Source: Azolla pinnata
Lineage: Eukaryota > Streptophyta > Polypodiopsida > Salviniales > Salviniaceae
DNA length: 25,051 nucleotides
Direction of reading: 5' to 3'
Assembly: GCA_037176905.1 (NCBI GenBank)
Contig: JBBBWG010001193.1
Coordinates: 10,678-35,728, forward strand
How positions within the stretch are numbered: the stretch's first letter is position 1; each line of letters opens with the position of its first letter. Positions 1 through 11,500 of the stretch are shown here, piece by piece. The translations under genes and the position numbers were made by a program. The notes below the pieces were generated by a model that saw nothing but the letters and a program-made list of their open reading frames with translations, had not been told where the DNA came from and ran no database searches.

Positions 1-110
1 GTGTTGAAATTTCAATACCATTTTGATAGCAATTTCTTACTCTAAACAAGGGGGAAGGTTTGTGTTTACATCGGAAAGCTTATCGTCCAGATCCTTGTGA
101 CTGTTGACAG

Positions 111-3100
111 GAATTTATCCTCCCCAAGTGAAGGTCTACGAAGTGAGAGAGATGTCCATGAAATTCGAAAGGCATCTGGATGCTGAAATCGTAGATTTTC
201 AGGTATCTTACTGAACCAATTTTTTGCTAAAAATGTATGCTTATTCTGTAGAAAGGGTATCACATTGATTACATCATTCAAATATGTATTGAGGCAAGGT
301 GAACCACTGGTTCGATGAAAAACAGCAGCCCCAGCTGGAATAAATGTAAATTTGGAAATGCATTGCTTCTCTTTGGCAAGGGCTAGCAATGGTTGTAGGG
401 TAAAATGTCTACCTGAACGAGACTCAATGAAGGATGAAACTAGAGGAGGATGATAAAACATGCACCAACCTCCGTTTATCTGGAGATGTTGGAACTTTGA
501 AGCAATATAGGAATCATTTCGTAATGTAGAAATAATTAGCAAAAGCTCAAAAGGACCTGAATTCAACAATAGAATGATAAAGTTAAATTTTGCATTATTT
601 GATTTGGAAGTTATTAACCGTGGTTCTTTCTTTCTATCATTTAGCCTATTGGGTTAAGGTGGGATGAGTTGATGCTTCTTTCATACTTCAGTTTTGCCGC
701 ACAAAATCTCACAGTCTTGGTAAACCAAGTCAAGCTATGCATTGCCAAATAGCTACTATCTTTTGTTTATATTAGTGTTTCTTTCTTCTGGATATAGGTT
801 AATATTAGATCACAATCTACCGCACTTTCCTTCCTATAGCTTCTACCCTTGCCTTCTCTTTCTGTCTCCCTTGGCCTTTAGTAATGAATTCTTTGTCCTC
901 TTCCCTCCCTGCCGGATTTGCTTCATCTGTTCCTTTCATCGGCTTTCCAATGATTCTGCACCCTTGCTTCACCCCTTCCCCCTTTGCCGTGAATGGTTCT
1001 GTTTGTTGAGACAATAAAAAGTGTCACTCTTGTAGCTGAAGTGTGCCAACTGAGCAAAATTTGAAACACTGATGTTATGATTTGTCAAAGTGTAATATGT
1101 TATTTGTTAAGCTGGGATATTTAAAAAGTTCACATTTTTGGTAGAATCACTCGCCCAGCATATGTTGATGCAAATTACCATGGTTTTAGGTTCTTGGAAG
1201 TGATTACTCCAAATTGGCTTTCCTTTGTTCGGACCGTTCTGTGTGGCTTCATGCAAAATACGGAAGCCATTACCAGCTGCGTATACCCAGGTGAAAATTT
1301 CTGTATCCATATTAAAATTTCACTACATACGAAGATGATTATAGTTTTATGCCTCAAGAAAGTCCAGGGTGGGCCTCCTGATTAATGTAATATAATTAAG
1401 ATATGTGAGAATTTGAGGATGACAATACATATACCTTAACCTAAGCTTTGATGTGCACAAAGTCAAGCATAGAATGTGTGATGGTGGAAAGATAAAAACC
1501 ACATCTTTACCTAGTTCTCAGCTGCGTGGTTGCCCTATATTATTGTATGGGTATAGTTAAATTTTAAAGTGAAGGTATAGTTAAATGAAGGGGATAGCAA
1601 CTAGGAGAACGAAGAACACTGAGAATTGGAATGGGGGAATAAGAGACATGTTAATTGATTTGGAGAGAAGTGACACCGGATCCTGAAAACAAACAATAGT
1701 GATTCAGAAGATTACAAGGGCAAGGATCAAATCTTCTAGAAGTCTAATGGTTCTTGTAGTAAAGTGATTGAATCAGTGAATAATGCATAGAGTTCAACAG
1801 TGGATTGTTTTAAGTATGTTTGACATGAAGCATGATGCTGTAAATTCTTCTCATACAATCTGTTCACGAACTCAAACTGGTACATGTGATCAATTCCATA
1901 CCACCAGAATTTTCTGAGACTTTTTGAAGGTTTTGGTTCTAGAAAATTTGAAATAACACTTGTTTGGATGAGGCAATTGTATATTCTCCACACGCCTGTA
2001 GTCAATCAAATATTAGACACTATTTGCTGATAATTAGGTTCTCAGGATGGGGAGGGACCTTGCTTATGACTGCTGGTCCACGGATCTCTTAGTTGCAGCT
2101 TCATCTCCAGAACTATATCGTATAAATCTGGAACAGGTTAGCAAGTGAAACATTTTGTTCACTTGTTTCTATCTATTTTTGGTTGTTCTTCTGTCATATA
2201 TGACACTGTCATGTTTGCTTATGATCTACAGGGCCGATTCCTATCTCCTATTAGCACACGATCTCCAGCCATCAATGTTTTAGGTAGAAGGTGAGCAATT
2301 TTTCAACATATATTGGTCTATATATGCTATCCGTAGACTAAATATGTCTTTGCAGATGTTTCTAATGCGTTTCTATTTAATCTGACTTTTGGTGCAGCCC
2401 AGTTCATGGTTTGCTAGCTTGTGGGGGAGAGGATGGAGCTTTAGAATGTTTTGACTTGAGGCAGAAAAAGGCTGTTGGTCGAATTGATATTGTTGGTTCT
2501 GCTGGACATACTGATCAGGTGAACGTGCTATACTTAATTCTGTTTTGCATACTTGAAAAGCAAATAAGTATGGTTTTGCAGAATGATCATATCCCATCTT
2601 AAGTATTAATAATGGCTAATCGAAGTATTGTGCTTTTCATGCATTTACTGAACTAGGAACATAGATTTGGAGTATGACTATCTTATGTGACACTGAACCA
2701 GTAATTTTCATAAACAGCTTTAATTCTTTTGCAAAGTGTGGGTTAAAATACCATTTCTGTAACTATTTGGCAGGGAGTTGGAGCAGTTCGATTTGATGAT
2801 AATGAAGGTTTTCTATTAGCTATCGGCACAACTTCTGGTCAAGTAAAATACTGCTTTAATTCTTGTAGAATATGATGATAAACTTTCTTATGAAAGCACA
2901 TACATTGATATTAGCTATTTACATTGTGCAGGTGCTCATCTATGATTTGCGATCATCTGCTCCAGTTTATACAAAAGATCACATGTATTTTTACCTTCCT
3001 ATATTTTATTTATATGATAGTTGTGAAGGATTTTAATGAGGAAATTGAAGTCCATTGATGTATGGAATATACCCTATCCATTATTAAACTCAACAGCGAG

Positions 3101-5557
3101 TAGTTTGATCATAGCAATGAAATTCTGACTCTGGTTGCTCTTGTAAAGAGGGTTCATGGTTGTATAAAATTTTGCAGGTATGGTACGCCCATTGTGGATA
3201 TAAAATGGCATGAAAGCTTAAGCTCATCAAAAAGGAAAATAATTAGTACAGATCATCGTGTGGTGAGGATTTGGGATCCAGATAATGTGAGTGCATGGAG
3301 TAATTCCCACTATCACCGTTTTATTACTGTCAACAATTCAATAATGCATCAAATTTCATTCTTTGTGCTCTTAGTTTAGTTAAATGCATCTATAGATTAT
3401 ATGATATCAACAGTATCTATGCTATATCAGTGTATACTATCCATGGGATATGAGTGTTGATCCACTTGTTTGTATTGCTTTGAAGTGGTAATCTGTTTTC
3501 TGTGTCTATGGATGTGGGAAGTGTTGCCATATTTTTTGAAAAAATGTGATGTACCCTCAACTTTACCAGGTTTTTGTGAAGTAGATAGCAATTGAAAACG
3601 GCTGATATGTCAGATCGGAGATCTTGAGTGTTCTAAATACATAGTCGGTTGTTGTGCAGGGTGAAGTAATGACAAATTTGGAACCACCTACTGGAATCAT
3701 CAATGACATAGGTGTGGTTGAGAATAGTGGTCTCATGTTTATGGCCCTGGATTCTCCTCAAATCCCTGCATATTTCATACCTGCACTAGGTCCTGCACCG
3801 AAATGGTGTTCATACTTGGAGAATTTGACGGTACCCAAAATACTTTTACACTGCATGCTAGTTGATTTTCTGGCTTGTGGTAGTGTAGGTTACATTCTTT
3901 AAATCGTCCATTCTATGCAGGAAGAGTTGGAGGAGGAAGGACACAGTGTTATCTATGATGACTTCAAATTTGTGACTAAAGAAGATCTGGAGAAGCTCAA
4001 TTTGGGCAATCTCATTGGTACAAACTTGTTACGTGCATATATGCATGGATTTTTTATTGATCATCGATTGTACCACAAGGTAAAGCATTGTTCGCGAATA
4101 TTTGAATGTATATTTTCTCCTTGTACTTGTTTGGTATTCTGATTCATCTGCATATTCATAGGCAAAGGCCATGGCAGATCCATTTGCATATGAAACTTAC
4201 AGGGAACAACGCATTCAAGAAAAACTAAATGCTGAACAGGCTGCACGCATAACGGTGAGTAAAATTGACGTGCATGCCTGATGTTTTTTCTGAATTATTC
4301 AGCTGGAAGGGTAACATCCTTACTTTACAAAATTTAGATCAAGCGAAAGCTTCCCAAAGTAAATAAAGAACTGGCAGTCCGGCTGCTTGACGGCAAAAGC
4401 AGACATCTTTCTGAGGGTGCAAAAACCAGTCAAACCAGTCTGCTCGAAGATGATCGCTTTAAATCAATGTTTACAGATAAGGTTCGTTCATTCTTCCTAT
4501 GATAACTACCAGGAAGTTGGTCGTCTGATAAGTTAACTGACGATTGACCTGCACGTCCTTGGTTAAGAGAGAAAATTTGTTTTTTTCTGTAGCTTTCTGT
4601 TTGACATAATAGTACATTTGCTTGCCAGTACCACATTTATAGATTAATGCGTTAATTTTCTCTCAAGCAGGTTGAATTATTTGCAAAGACAATAGGAATT
4701 GGATAGATATGAAAAATGATATGCAAATAATAAACAATCCTTAGCAAAGATTATGCTTTTGTAAATGATATTTTATCAAATTTTACTTTCAGGCTTTTCA
4801 AGTGGATGAAACAGCAGAAGAGTACAAACTGCTGCACCCGAATATTCAAAAGAAGAAACCTTCACTTGTGGATGAACATTTTACCATGGTTTCTGAAAGT
4901 GAAGGTGATGGAGATGATACGTCTCATGATGGAAGCGACGAGAATAATGAAAGCTCTTCAGATTCAGAAGAGGATACTAGAAGATTAAACAAAAAGAGAA
5001 AACAAGAGAAGTGGTCAACAAAAAGCACTGCACCAAGGTAAAAAGGTCCCAGATTTTTCACGAGTATGTAGTCTGGGTGGTTTCTAGTTGAAAGTACCTG
5101 TAATTCATTTATCCATCAGCTATCGGTTATAACGATGGTAGAAGAAATCTCTCTGCATGTCTAAAAACGTCCATGCATTTCTAAAATTTCTTAAAAGCTA
5201 CTAGAGATCTTAGTAAGTTCCAGTTACTGGAAAAGACTTGATGATTCTCCCTTTTGATACAGGTTTTATGAGGTTAAAGATGAAGCTCACGCTGATGCCT
5301 TCCGTAATAAAGTGTCACTTGCCAAAGAACATTCGTTGCCACTGGAGAAGCGAGTCTCTGTGGAAGAAAACAATGCCAGCTGGAAAGTTAGAAATAAGTT
5401 TCAAGCTGGTGGACGACAAGTGTCTTTCAGGGCGGAGAATGGGCATAAGGATCAATCATCCAAGTATTTGATAAAAAAAAGAGGTATTAAATCCTTAGGG
5501 TTGAAAAGTAATACGCGTGGAAGGGGCAGAGGAAAACCTGGATTCAAGAAGAGATAA
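111..5557 (+). CDS. NOL10: NOL10/Enp2-type nucleolar WD40 protein (EDA7-like), 5'-partial, 14 exons
   Basis: Exons read from the sequence: 111-202, 1190-1290, 2046-2136, 2232-2290, 2398-2518, 2774-2842, 2932-2984, 3178-3286, 3660-3830, 3921-4079, 4162-4254, 4338-4481, 4793-5037, 5263-5557 (TAA). All introns are GT-AG and every split codon rejoins in frame, giving 599 residues plus one split Gly. The reading begins [20 protein letters not shown], which in the Arabidopsis EDA7 family sits about 75-80 residues from the N-terminus, so the first exon(s) lie left of the window. Exons up to about 3830 form the WD40 propeller ([32 protein letters not shown]). Then come [10 protein letters not shown] and [16 protein letters not shown], a NUC153-type motif ([20 protein letters not shown], across 4481/4793), an acidic Ser/Asp/Glu stretch (4880-4980), basic KKRKQEK, and an Arg/Gly/Lys tail ending GKPGFKKR. 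Family knowledge: yeast Enp2 and human NOL10 belong to the small-subunit processome and act in 18S rRNA maturation. No frameshift or internal stop was seen. The gene identity is firm; the symbol is by homology. Confidence 0.95.
203..1189 (+). other. NOL10 intron after the first visible exon (987 bp)
   Basis: Lies between GATTTTCAG|gtatct and ttttag|GTTCTTGG. It is AT-rich non-coding sequence with pyrimidine-rich patches near 830-990. Both strands were read for a missed exon or small RNA and nothing could be supported. Open frames here lack similarity to the protein and are not needed to join the flanking exons in frame. Confidence 0.75.
1291..2045 (+). other. NOL10 intron between the IPR and MGRD codons (755 bp)
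   Basis: Separates ...CTGCGTATACCCAG from GATGGGGAGGGACC; the split Arg codon is AG|G. The content is AT-rich with no recognisable coding or RNA element. The other NOL10 introns are shorter (81-373 bp) and equally plain. Confidence 0.75.
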
Positions 5558-7780
5558 CTGTCGTAAATGGCCTTTTCCTTTTTGCTCTCACATTTCGCCT
5601 CCTCAGTTCAGAAGTTGTCTTCATGAAATCTCAACCCACAGTGAGGACTAGCACAATACAGGGCTCATATGAAGTATATGAAAGGCATCCTGAATTTATG
5701 CATGTATCTGAGTCAACATTGCTGTATACTGAGGTCTACAAAGGATCCCCGCAGATGTAAGAAGCAATTTGACATTTGATTGTAATCAATGTGATTTTTT
5801 GGGAATGTTATCTTGTTTCTTTTGCAGTACTTCATGAAAGCAATGAGAGCAGAAACAGGTATAAGGTGTGCATATACACACTATCATATCTATGATTTTG
5901 TGGTCCATGATAACAATTGGCTCTGATTACAAAGTAGATGGAGAAGTGTTCTGTTAAGACAAAGCTGGTAAAGATGTCTACCTCTAAAAGCTGTAGGCAA
6001 CCGAACACGTGCCAACATATGTTTACCGACAACGGCACGGAGTTGATGAGGTACATATTTGATGATGTATATTTTTTCCTCTAATTGCCATGACAAAGTG
6101 AAAATTTTGAGATGAGGAGCTTCTACTGATCATCCATTTACATCATTGTTGGTTTGATTGCAAATCGCAACACTATAAACCTGTTGCGACCATTGTAGTT
6201 AGTTGGTGAGGAATTTATCCTGTTATTAGTTCATGTAGTCGGATAACAAAGCTAACTGATTGCATGAGCATGTAGAGGGCATATGCATGGATTCGATCCC
6301 TTTGATGGATTCGACCCGAAGGAGTCTGAATCTATCCATCTATGACTCTGCCAAACTTCTTTTCGATGCCATATGTGTTAAAAGTATGTGTATCTGGATT
6401 TTCTATATATGCATCATATTTTGTGGGTTTCTTCTGGGGAATAGCAACTTTGAAGCACATCATTGTTTTGACGGCAGCCATTCGAGAGATTCGGCATCTT
6501 TTGTTACCTGAGATCGGAACATTCCGATTTTGGATTGTGAAGCTCAAAAAAAAGGTCAAAACTCATGAAGCCAAGACCTTGTTTAAGTAAGAGCTCTTTA
6601 TCATGAATATCTCCTTCGCAGCGGTTGGGATCCGAAGCGTTAGAGATCTTGCTATCGCGAGCTTTACTCCATAAAAAACACTTCCTTTGGAAGAATGTCT
6701 GTGTGTCTTTTGAAGAGGGCATCGTATTGAGCGAGAAATCGTTTTTAACGGTTTCTTGAAGCAGTCGCGCGAGCAGTTAGTCATATGTTTTGCTTAGAAG
6801 GCTTCTAAAATTTCTACTCTTTCTAAGGCATTCAGATGGAGACCCAGGGGTCTTCTGCAACACAAGCTCTCTTGAAATCAACATCATCTGCTAGATGATG
6901 AATGATTGCAACTGAACAAATGCATCGTAAGCAAGGCCATGGGTGCTTGCAAGCAAATGTTCATGCTACAAGATGCTTCCCAGGGTTCGGGCAATGTTCA
7001 GGTTACTTGTCGAAGATCGACGATGTTACGATCTGAAAGAGATATGTATAAAATCGAGCGGGGCATGAATACATACATATGTCGGGAGATAAGAAAAACT
7101 CTTTCATAATCAACTTGTTACTATCGAACAGAGTTCGAATCTTATACCGCAGTACTTCTGAACTATTTGCACTTTTGATCTTCATGTCACCGCATATACC
7201 TCTGCGGAGTGTTTAAGGGTTGAACTTTTGATCTCCTGGTCCCCACCATAGAATGTAAAACATTCACAAGTTTCCGGTTTTTGCAAGCACGAATGTAGTC
7301 TGCAAACTTAAACATGCGTGTGTGTTTTTTTTTCGAAAAATATTTCCTGATTTTCTCCCCCTTTTAAACACTTTATTAGATCTTATGAATTCTTCGGGTC
7401 TGAAACACACATTTGGTGATTTTGTCAATCTTCGAATGCTCGAATCATTCTCGATTGCGTTTGCAGCTTGCGAAAGTAAATGGTTTGTTCTATTTCTTTT
7501 TTCCGTCAATGTATGCTTATATATTAGAGCAGCACGAGCACGATAGCACACAGAAAAAAAAACAATACCTTGCTATGCAAAACTACTTCAAAAGTAGCGA
7601 TGAGGCAAGGGCAACATTCTAAAGTCATCTGGGGACTCGAATCTACTTCAAATCTAAGCTATTCAAAAATTGTTTCAGATCTAATTCATCTGGGACAAAG
7701 TTCCCATGCAAACAGAACCCTGAAAACTGCGTGATCAACTTTCCTATTATCCTACATATATGTTGATGAGATGAGAAAGC
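5558..7780. other. NOL10 3' flank and anonymous intergenic DNA
   Basis: Starts right after the NOL10 stop and runs to the simple repeats upstream of the rhomboid gene. The first few hundred bases are presumably 3' UTR, but no clear polyadenylation signal stands out. Short open frames on both strands look random. The only possible coding trace is the weak Copia-like stretch at 6393-6518, listed separately. No tRNA could be folded; TTCGA-type pieces near 6290 and 7135 have no matching arms. Confidence 0.6.
6393..6518 (+). pseudogene. possible decayed Copia-type RNase H fragment
   Basis: The + frame reads SGFSIYASYFVGFFWG then ATLKHIIVLTAA then IREIRHLLLPEIG. This resembles, with a one-residue offset, the end of plant Copia polyproteins: SGYVF...ISW..., then K/Q-x-IVALST, then a KEAIWL..LL.E.G-like stretch. 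Key catalytic acids are not evident and no LTRs or neighbouring domains were seen. It may be chance similarity. Confidence 0.25.
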
Positions 7781-7784
7781 CCAT

Positions 7785-7813
7785 TTCTTCTTCTTCTTCT
7801 TCTTCTTCTTCTT
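7785..7813. repeat. (TTC)n microsatellite
   Basis: About nine TTC/CTT units in perfect run, followed by TTTCTCTC. It lies about 760 bp upstream of the rhomboid start codon and forms part of a pyrimidine-rich zone on the + strand, as is common around plant transcription starts. Confidence 0.9.
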
Positions 7814-7929
7814 TCTCTCAATTTCTTAAAGGACAAAGATGAGATTTGTTTGGTGGTTGGTGTTTCACACATTTTTTTATTTTTTTTTGTGTTCTCAGTT
7901 TGTTGGTGAAAGCAAATTCTAATTTTGGG

Positions 7930-7931
<2 letters not shown>

Positions 7932-7982
<51 letters not shown>
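7932..7982. repeat. (CT)n microsatellite, about 25 units
   Basis: Uninterrupted TC/CT dinucleotides. It lies upstream of the rhomboid ORF on its sense strand, so it could be a promoter Y-patch/GAGA-type element or the start of the 5' leader. GA/CT repeats of this kind are known binding sites for plant BASIC PENTACYSTEINE proteins; binding here is inference. Confidence 0.95.
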
Positions 7983-7985
<3 letters not shown>

Positions 7986-8049
7986 CATAGCAATGCTCTG
8001 CTCTCCAAATCACCATAGCCAAACCTGCTCTCTCCTTGAGGAGCCAAGA

Positions 8050-8520
8050 GCCGCAGAGGCAGAGGCAGAGCAGGAACAGAGGACATGAGATAGGAGCAAG
8101 AGGTCAGTGGATAGGAGCAGAGGAACAAGGAACAAGGAAGAAGGAACAAGCAACAGGGGACAGGAACAGAGGACAGGAGATAGGAACAGAGGTTAGTGGA
8201 TAGGAGCAGAGGAGAAGGGACAAGGAACAAGCAACAGGGGACAGGAACAGAGGACAAGGAACAAGGAACAAGGAACAAGCAACTGGGGACAGGAAGAGAG
8301 GACAAGGAACAAGGAACAAGCAATTGGGGACAGGAAGAGAGGACAAAGAACAAGCAACAAGCAACAAGCAACAAGCAAAGAGGACAGGAAGAGAGGACAA
8401 GGGAGACAAGGCACAAGGAACAAGGAACAAGGAACAGAGGACAAAGGACAAGGAGCAAGCAAAGAGGGGACAGGAAGAGAGGAGAAGGAACAAGGAACAG
8501 GGAACAACAGAGAGAGGCAG
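8050..8520 (+). repeat. T-poor GGACAAG/GAACAAG/CAACAAG degenerate minisatellite in rhomboid leader
   Basis: About 470 bases built from variants of GGACAGGAACAGAGGACAAG and GAACAAGCAAC, with very few T. A larger unit recurs at about 90 bp: GTGGATAGGAGCAGAGG near 8105 and again near 8196. The tract ends about 50 bp before the start codon of the rhomboid gene. It creates long open frames on both strands (Lys/Gln/Glu-rich on +, Leu/Ser/Cys/Pro-rich on -), which I read as by-products of the repeat and not as genes. Confidence 0.85.
8085..8093 (+). promoter_or_regulatory. minimal two-codon uORF (ATG AGA TAG)
   Basis: This ATG begins a Met-Arg-stop frame at the 5' edge of the repeat leader. From 8094 to the rhomboid start at 8573 there is no other ATG on the + strand. 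Whether the transcript begins upstream of this ATG is not known. Confidence 0.35.
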
Positions 8521-8572
8521 TGGCTGAGGGAGGCAGGAGGCTCGGCTTAGATCTTCTCCGAGTGGTGGGGGC

Positions 8573-11500
8573 ATGGGAGAAGATCCCGAGAGGAAAGGAT
8601 CCATGGCTCACCGATCGATCAGGAGCCGGAAAGATGTGTACCCTGTGCAGGACTCCGGCCTTCCGCTCCATTTGCCCGAGGAGAAGACGAAGCGAAGGAT
8701 CTCTCTGCTGATCCCGCTCATCGTCCTTGTCAACGTCGTCATGTTCGTGATCACCATGTATGTCAACGACTGTCCCAAGAACACCGCCGATGGGAAATGC
8801 GTCGCGAAGTTCCTTCGTCGTTTCTCATTCCAGCCTCTCAATGAAAATCCTCTGTTTGGTCCATCGTCTCGTGCGTAAGTCTCTCTCTCTCTCTCTCCCA
8901 CACAACATTTTCATGGAAATATAGAAAAACTTAATCCGTTTTCAAGCTTCCATGTTTTGCATTTAGCAAAGCTTGAGTATTTGTCCAAACTGCATTCATT
9001 CTGAGAATGCAGGATAGTGTCCTTTTTTAGTTTCCCAAGTTTATGAAACAAAAGCCAACTTTCTCCTTGATTGAGGAGATTCGGACCTTTCATGATCAGG
9101 AATTGTTCAAGGCATGATTAGAAACAGGAAGAAACATTAACAGTGGTCGAGAATGGGTTAATCGTAAGATATGCAGAGGCTATGGTTTCTGCTGAGTAGG
9201 AGCTCTAGACTTAACCTAAGGAGTCAAAGAGGCTTTTTTCCACACGAAGAAGGGGAAATTAACACAATTGATCAAGAATGGCTGCGATAGTGGTGGCATT
9301 TTCTATCCTGTATTTGATTTCAAAATGAACCTAGTTTATATGTATCCTAGGCCATTCAGCAGTATATATCAAATAGAAATAAATTGTATCTTTGGGAGAC
9401 ATTTACGTTTGTCTAGCATACTCGCTTAAAGATTTAAATTGCATTGTGCACATTCTAAATAATGCACATGTGTCCATAACATGTGTCTATCATTCTGGCT
9501 CTGGTGACTATATAAACAATGTTTGGTAAAGTAATATAGACTTAACGTGTATACATTTTTTAAAGACGTCTCTCTTGTGTAATTCTGGTTCCAGAAATTC
9601 TAAATGTGGCGGGATTTTTGTAATGTTAATAGCTTTTGGATACTCCTAGTAGGTGCTTTATGGAAATGGTTGGCATAACAAATAGTAATTACAATGGACT
9701 TCTCATCTCTCATAATTTTGGTCTTCCAGATCTCTTTTAATTAATTTGTGAGGCAGCCTGGAATCTCTTGTCATATAAACTGATGTTTGAATCCATGTAC
9801 TTGAAATGAATGACTGGCTTATTAGTTGAACGGCCTGTAGTTTCAGTAGATTTCTTATGGTGTGATATCTGCAGAACAGTGTCGTGCCTACTGCATAATG
9901 CGCAATGTGTGTTTCATGGTTCACTGTTTCAGACATTAAACTGTATTGGATTGATGTGTGTTGCATAAAAAGATGCATTAATGTACCCATGCATGCTGTA
10001 TGCATGATGTCAATGCAACTGTTTAGGATTCACAATATTCAGTGTGAGGATGCTCAGGTTTGACACTCTTAGTTTTTTTCTGTTGTATGAGCAGATTGCA
10101 GCAACTGGGTGCACTTGATACAAACAAGGTGGTGCACGGTCATCAAGGTTGGCGCCTTATTACATGCATTTGGTTGCATGCAGGTGTTGTTCACATATTA
10201 GCTAACATGCTGAGCTTGCTCTTCATCGGGATCAAATTAGAGCAAGAGTTTGGATTCTGTAAGTGAAAACTCTTGATTATATTGTTTCTGTCATTTGCAG
10301 CTAGATTCTTGAATTTTTTGGGCAGACAAATGAAAAGAAAAACCTCTTGATTTCATTTTTTTTTTTGTCATTTAGAACTAGATCTTGATTATTTGGCTAG
10401 AGAAATAAAAAAAGAAATTATCACTAAGTTCTACTGTTTGAATCTATTCTTGTCAATAGATTGAGCAGCTATTTTTTGAGATAAAGGGCTAACCTGGCAT
10501 TAGGGTACTAGATTTAATGAAAAACAACTGTAAGACTTTCTTGATCAAGCAGACCACTTGATGGATAGTTTACTAAATTGATATGCGCTGTGATTACAAG
10601 GTGAAGTCACAATGCATATTTAAATTTCAAGAAATCCAGTCTGCCTGGTCATAAGTAATATACCCAATTTTGATCAATGGAGGTACATGCTATTTTTGTG
10701 CCTAAGGAACTTCTGCATATAGACACGTTTGCCTACGGAGGTAAGTGATGGTCAAGCTTTAGCATATACACACTTTTGACATTTTCTTCGGAAAGATAGA
10801 CTGGGCATTTTAGACAATTAGAAGGATAGTTCACGACATCTGAATGCCTAACTATTGTGGCAGTGAGAATCGGGATCGTTTACTTGCTGTCTGGTCTGGG
10901 GGGTAGTCTACTTTCAGCATTGTTCCTCCAATCAAGGATTTCGGTTGGTGCCTCAGGGGCTGTTTTCGGCTTACTGGGAGCCATGTTATCCGAACTGATT
11001 ACAAATTGGACAATCTATGCAAACAAGGTCTTAAGAAGAGCTCTTTTTTGTTGGTATTGAACCATTTATTGTTTTCGTTTGCAGTGTATTAGTTATACTT
11101 ATTGTCGCGGTGGCATCGAATTATTGTGTTTCAGTTTGCAGCATTAATCACACTTATTCTCGTGGTGGCGTTGAATTTGGCTGTTGGCATTCTACCACAT
11201 GTTGACAATTTCGCGCATATAGGTGGCTTTATAGTGGGATTTTTCTCTGGTTTCGTGCTGCTTTTGAGGCCTCAATTTGGTTGGGTCAATCATGCATATA
11301 TACCTGCTGGTTATCAAGTGCAATCTCCGACGAAGAAGCATAAACTATATCAATACATATTTTTTATTGTTGCCCTAATCTTTCTCATTGCTGGGTGAGA
11401 GGCTTACCTTGACCTATTTCATTCACAATGCTTGTCTTTAACCATTGGCTGATATGTGCTGATAAGATGGGTTTTTGTGTAGATTTGCTATTGCTTTCGT

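Noticed and set aside
6060-6132. Possible C/D box snoRNA (GATGATG ... CTGATC)
   Set aside because: Box C has the wrong first base, the terminal stem is badly placed and no rRNA guide stretch could be argued.
7120-7150. GTTCGAATCT resembling a tRNA T-loop
   Set aside because: No acceptor, D or anticodon arm can be paired upstream.
7919-8671. 250-residue Leu/Ser/Cys/Pro-rich open frame on the - strand
   Set aside because: It is the complement of the GAACAAG minisatellite plus the CT run; a T-poor repeat lacks stop triplets in several frames on both strands. No domain, and it overlaps rhomboid exon 1.
8196-8711. 171-residue Lys/Glu/Gln-rich open frame on the + strand
   Set aside because: It starts at GTG, is pure repeat, and overlaps the rhomboid start in another frame.
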